This document shows positions 61,129 to 64,000 of a DNA stretch of 64,000 nt, piece by piece. How positions within the stretch are numbered: position 1 is the stretch's first letter; each line of letters starts with the position of its first letter. The notes below the pieces were generated by a model. The model was not told the origin of the DNA, did not search any database, and saw only the letters and a list, made by a program, of their open reading frames with translations. This stretch comes from Bacillus spizizenii TU-B-10 (GTDB lineage: Bacteria; Bacillota; Bacilli; Bacillales; Bacillaceae). Location: NCBI RefSeq assembly GCF_000227465.1, contig NC_016047.1:573001-637000 (forward strand), read 5' to 3'. Position numbers and translations under genes: made by a program.

Positions 61129-62298
61129 ATGAGCACAAAACCTTTTTACAGAGATACGTGGGCGGAAATCGACTTGTCCGCGATAAAAGAAAATGTCAGC
61201 AATATGAAAGAACATATCGGCGAACATGTCCATCTGATGGCAGTTGTAAAAGCGAACGCATACGGGCATGGTGACGCGGAAACAGCGAAGGCGGCTCTTG
61301 ACGCAGGTGCTTCATGCTTGGCTGTGGCCATTCTGGATGAAGCGATTTCGCTGCGCAAGAAGGGCTTGAAGGCGCCTATATTGGTACTCGGCGCGGTTCC
61401 CCCGGAGTATGCGGAAATCGCAGCTGAATATGACCTGACATTAACAGGTTATTCTGTTGAATGGCTTCAGGAAGCCGCCCGCCACATGAAAAAAGGTTCT
61501 CTTCATTTTCATTTGAAGGTCGATACGGGGATGAACAGGCTGGGCGTAAAAACAGAAGAAGAAGTACATCACGTGATGGCGATTCTTGACCGCAACCCCC
61601 GTTTAAAATGCAAAGGGGTATTTACCCATTTTGCGACAGCGGATGAAAAAGAAAGAGGCTATTTTTTTAAGCAGTTTGAGCGCTTTAAAGAACTGATTGC
61701 TCCGCTCCCGCTAAAGAAAATGATGGTGCACTGCGCGAACAGCGCCGCCGGCCTTCGCCTGAAAAAAGGCTTTTTTAACGCGGTCAGATTCGGCATCGGC
61801 ATGTACGGCCTCCGTCCGTCAGCCGACATTACGGATGAAATACCGTTTGAGCTGCGCCCTGCATTCACCCTGCATTCGACGCTGTCTCATGTCAAATTGA
61901 TCAGAAAAGGCGAGAGCGTCAGCTATGGAGCGGAATACACAGCGGAAAAAGACACATGGATCGGGACGGTGCCTGTCGGCTATGCGGACGGCTGGCTTCG
62001 AAAATTGAAAGGAACCGAAATTCTTGTGAAGGGAAAGCGGCTGAAAATAGCGGGCCGAATCTGCATGGACCAATTTATGGTGGAGCTGGATCAAGAATAT
62101 CCGCCAGGCACAAAAGTCACATTAATAGGCCGGCAAGGGGATGAATACATTTCCATGGATGAGATTGCAGGCAGGCTCGAAACCATCAACTACGAGGTGT
62201 CTTGTACAATTAGTTCCCGTGTTCCCCGTATGTTTTTGGAAAATGGGAGTATAATGGAAGTAAGAAATCCTTTATTGCAGGAAAATACAAGCAAATAG
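61129..62298 (+). CDS. alrA: Alanine racemase
   Basis: This is a 389-residue PLP enzyme that makes D-alanine for the cell wall. The PLP lysine is Lys41 in VVKANAYGHG; the second catalytic base Tyr is in SVSYGAEYTAEKDTW. MNRLGVK and ICMDQFMVELD are also conserved. It supplies the substrate of Ddl earlier in the window and is often called dal in B. subtilis. The ribosome site AGGAAGTG is weak but normal in distance. The 115 bases after it lead into the toxin-antitoxin pair. Confidence 0.96.
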   Translation: MSTKPFYRDTWAEIDLSAIKENVSNMKEHIGEHVHLMAVVKANAYGHGDAETAKAALDAGASCLAVAILDEAISLRKKGLKAPILVLGAVPPEYAEIAAEYDLTLTGYSVEWLQEAARHMKKGSLHFHLKVDTGMNRLGVKTEEEVHHVMAILDRNPRLKCKGVFTHFATADEKERGYFFKQFERFKELIAPLPLKKMMVHCANSAAGLRLKKGFFNAVRFGIGMYGLRPSADITDEIPFELRPAFTLHSTLSHVKLIRKGESVSYGAEYTAEKDTWIGTVPVGYADGWLRKLKGTEILVKGKRLKIAGRICMDQFMVELDQEYPPGTKVTLIGRQGDEYISMDEIAGRLETINYEVSCTISSRVPRMFLENGSIMEVRNPLLQENTSK

Positions 62299-62413
62299 CT
62301 CATCTCAATGGAGAATTCATAAAACAGCTTTGCTTGCAGAGTGAATAATGGTATCATTATCACTGGATGGATAAAAGAGTCGTATCCGTAAGTTTGGTGG
62401 AGGTGTATGTTTT

Positions 62414-62695
62414 TTGTCTGAATCCAGCGCAAGAACCGAAATGAAAATCAGCTTGCCCGAAAACCTAGTAGCTGAATTGGATGGTGTAGCGATGCGGGAG
62501 AAACGAAGCAGAAACGAACTGATATCACAAGCAGTGAGAGCGTATGTCAGCGAACGAACAACTCGTCACAACCGTGATTTGATGAGACGCGGCTATATGG
62601 AAATGGCGAAAATCAACCTGAATATTTCTTCTGAGGCTCACTTTGCGGAGTGCGAGGCTGAAACGACAGTTGAGCGCTTAGTCAGCGGAGGATAA
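62414..62695 (+). CDS. ndoAI: Antitoxin NdoAI (MazE-like, EndoAI)
   Basis: This is a 93-residue antitoxin. The N-terminal 45 residues form a ribbon-helix-helix ([36 protein letters not shown]); the C-terminal tail ([22 protein letters not shown]) binds and blocks the toxin NdoA. It is typical of the Gram-positive MazE type. TTG 62414 follows GGAGGT with about ten bases. A perfect ATAATG/CATTAT inverted repeat at 62345-62360 lies upstream and might be an operator. The toxin gene follows four bases later. Confidence 0.95.
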   Translation: MSESSARTEMKISLPENLVAELDGVAMREKRSRNELISQAVRAYVSERTTRHNRDLMRRGYMEMAKINLNISSEAHFAECEAETTVERLVSGG

Positions 62696-62699
62696 TCAT

Positions 62700-63050
62700 T
62701 TGATTGTGAAACGCGGCGATGTTTATTTTGCTGATTTATCTCCTGTTGTTGGCTCAGAGCAAGGCGGGGTGCGCCCGGTTTTAGTGATCCAAAATGACAT
62801 CGGAAATCGCTTCAGCCCAACTGCTATTGTTGCAGCCATAACAGCACAAATACAGAAAGCGAAATTACCAACCCACGTCGAAATCGATGCAAAACGCTAC
62901 GGTTTTGAAAGAGATTCCGTTATTTTGCTGGAGCAAATTCGGACGATTGACAAGCAAAGGTTAACGGATAAGATTACTCATCTGGATGATGAAATGATGG
63001 ATAAGGTTGATGAAGCCTTACAAATCAGTTTGGCACTCATTGATTTTTAG
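62700..63050 (+). CDS. ndoA: mRNA endonuclease toxin NdoA (MazF, EndoA)
   Basis: This is a 116-residue MazF-family ribonuclease that cuts single-stranded mRNA at UACAU in the known Bacillus protein. Conserved features are [29 protein letters not shown] and the [21 protein letters not shown] stretch with the catalytic Arg and Thr. TTG 62700 follows GGAGG at nine bases. It is co-transcribed with the antitoxin and followed by a terminator before rsbRA. Confidence 0.95.
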   Translation: MIVKRGDVYFADLSPVVGSEQGGVRPVLVIQNDIGNRFSPTAIVAAITAQIQKAKLPTHVEIDAKRYGFERDSVILLEQIRTIDKQRLTDKITHLDDEMMDKVDEALQISLALIDF

Positions 63051-63062
63051 ACATATGTGCAG

Positions 63063-63088
63063 GTTGCTCAAATAGAGCAACTTTTTTT
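63063..63088 (+). terminator. Terminator after ndoA
   Basis: GTTGCTC (63063-63069) pairs with GAGCAAC (63075-63081), followed by seven T. Confidence 0.88.
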
Positions 63089-63166
63089 GTTTTCAAAAAA
63101 CATAAACGATATAATAGTGAAATAACGTAAAAAAATATGTTGTTTTTTATTGGGAGGTAAGCGAAT

Positions 63167-63991
63167 TTGATGTCGAATCAGACTGTATACCAGTTCATTG
63201 CCGAGAATCAAAATGAACTGCTCCAACTGTGGACTGACACACTAAAAGAATTAAGCGAACAAGAATCATATCAGCTGACTGACCAAGTGTATGAAAATAT
63301 ATCTAAAGAGTATATCGACATTCTTCTCTCATCTGTTAAGGATGACAGCGCTGCTGAAAGCCAAATTAGCGAACTGGCGCTTAGAGCCGTCCAAATAGGG
63401 CTTTCTTTGAAGTTTTTGGCTACGGCGCTGGCTGAATTCTGGAAGCGTCTCTACACGAAAATGAACGATAAGAGATTGCCAGATCAAGAGAGTACGGAAT
63501 TAATCTGGCAGATCGACCGCTTTTTCAGTCCGATTAATACAGAAATCTTTAACCAATACTCAATCTCATGGGAGAAAACAGTATCCCTGCAAAAAATCGC
63601 GCTGCAGGAGTTATCAGCTCCGCTCATTCCGGTGTTTGAAAACATTACCGTGATGCCGCTTGTCGGAACAATTGATACCGAACGTGCTAAACGAATTATG
63701 GAAAATCTTCTTAACGGCGTCGTCAAACATCGGTCTCAAGTCGTGTTAATCGATATTACGGGCGTGCCGGTCGTTGATACGATGGTTGCCCATCATATTA
63801 TTCAAGCGTCTGAAGCGGTAAGGCTTGTCGGAGCGAAATGCCTGCTCGCCGGAATCCGTCCGGAAATTGCTCAGACCATCGTTAACCTGGGGATCGATTT
63901 ATCCCAAGTTATAACTAAGAATACCCTGCAAAAAGGAATTCAAACGGCTTTGGAAATGACAGATCGAAAAATTGTTTCATTGGGGGAATAA
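63167..63991 (+). CDS. rsbRA: Stressosome protein RsbRA
   Basis: This is a 274-residue RsbR: an N-terminal non-haem globin-like sensor domain (about 1-135), a linker helix and a C-terminal STAS domain (about 150-265). The two phospho-acceptor threonines are Thr171 (IDTERAK) and Thr205 (PVVDTMV). With RsbS it forms the 1.8 MDa stressosome and holds RsbT until stress. It is the first gene of the sigma-B signalling operon, which continues beyond the window. GGGAGGT (63152-63158) supports the TTG 63167 or the ATG next to it. Confidence 0.96.
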   Translation: MMSNQTVYQFIAENQNELLQLWTDTLKELSEQESYQLTDQVYENISKEYIDILLSSVKDDSAAESQISELALRAVQIGLSLKFLATALAEFWKRLYTKMNDKRLPDQESTELIWQIDRFFSPINTEIFNQYSISWEKTVSLQKIALQELSAPLIPVFENITVMPLVGTIDTERAKRIMENLLNGVVKHRSQVVLIDITGVPVVDTMVAHHIIQASEAVRLVGAKCLLAGIRPEIAQTIVNLGIDLSQVITKNTLQKGIQTALEMTDRKIVSLGE

Positions 63992-64000
63992 CATTTTGAG

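Overview
The window is chromosomal DNA of a Bacillus of the B. subtilis species complex. Gene order, protein lengths and regulatory sites follow the well-known ycsF-to-rsbRA stretch of B. subtilis 168 almost gene for gene. It is probably not 168 itself: one transporter gene with its own riboswitch is inserted between ydbI and ydbJ, MtlR has two extra residues, and mutT carries a premature stop. The 168 comparison is from memory, not from an alignment. I see no rRNA, tRNA, CRISPR array, insertion sequence or prophage.

Layout. 1-5.7 kb: the 5-oxoproline (pyroglutamate) operon ycsF-ycsG-ycsI-kipI-kipA-kipR followed by the spore lipase lipC. 5.8-13.6 kb: yczI/yczJ, the penicillin-binding protein pbpC, an aldo/keto reductase, the mannitol regulator mtlR and an acyl-CoA ligase. 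13.6-21.4 kb: general-stress genes (ydaD, ydaE, ydaG), a long untranslated leader before the lipid II flippase amj, lrpC and topB. 21.5-28.6 kb: the ydaJKLMN exopolysaccharide operon with its degenerate-GGDEF receptor YdaK. 28.6-33.2 kb: c-di-AMP riboswitch and potassium importer kimA, truncated mutT, pyruvate oxidase ydaP. 33.2-39.3 kb: two small membrane proteins, mntH with its MntR box, and a run of sigma-B genes (ydaS, ydaT, gsiB, ydbD). 39.3-44.2 kb: C4-dicarboxylate sensing and uptake (dctB, dctS, dctR, dctP). 44.3-49.0 kb: ydbI, the inserted riboswitch plus glutamate/aspartate-type symporter, and the ydbJKL ABC transporter genes. 49.1-52.1 kb: ydbM, the Fur-regulated miniature genes fbpA/fbpB, a CDF metal exporter and a thioredoxin-like protein. 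52.2-64 kb: cell-wall precursor genes ddl and murF, RNA helicase cshA with a structured leader, sigma-W operon ydbST, rhomboid-like ydcA, acpS, lipoprotein ydcC, alanine racemase, the NdoAI/NdoA toxin-antitoxin pair and the stressosome gene rsbRA.

Main points. (i) Two riboswitches of the c-di-AMP (ydaO) class sit 17 kb apart. One controls K+ import (kimA). The other stands before a DAACS symporter whose binding-site residues predict an amino-acid substrate, so K+ and its counter-ion glutamate/aspartate may be under one second messenger. (ii) The 5-oxoproline operon carries an NRAMP-fold transporter without the metal-binding DPGN motif and a DUF1445 protein, which suggests uptake and D-glutamate-derived supply of 5-oxoproline. 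(iii) At least seven sigma-B-type promoters feed the stress genes, and the window ends with the first gene of the sigma-B signalling operon.
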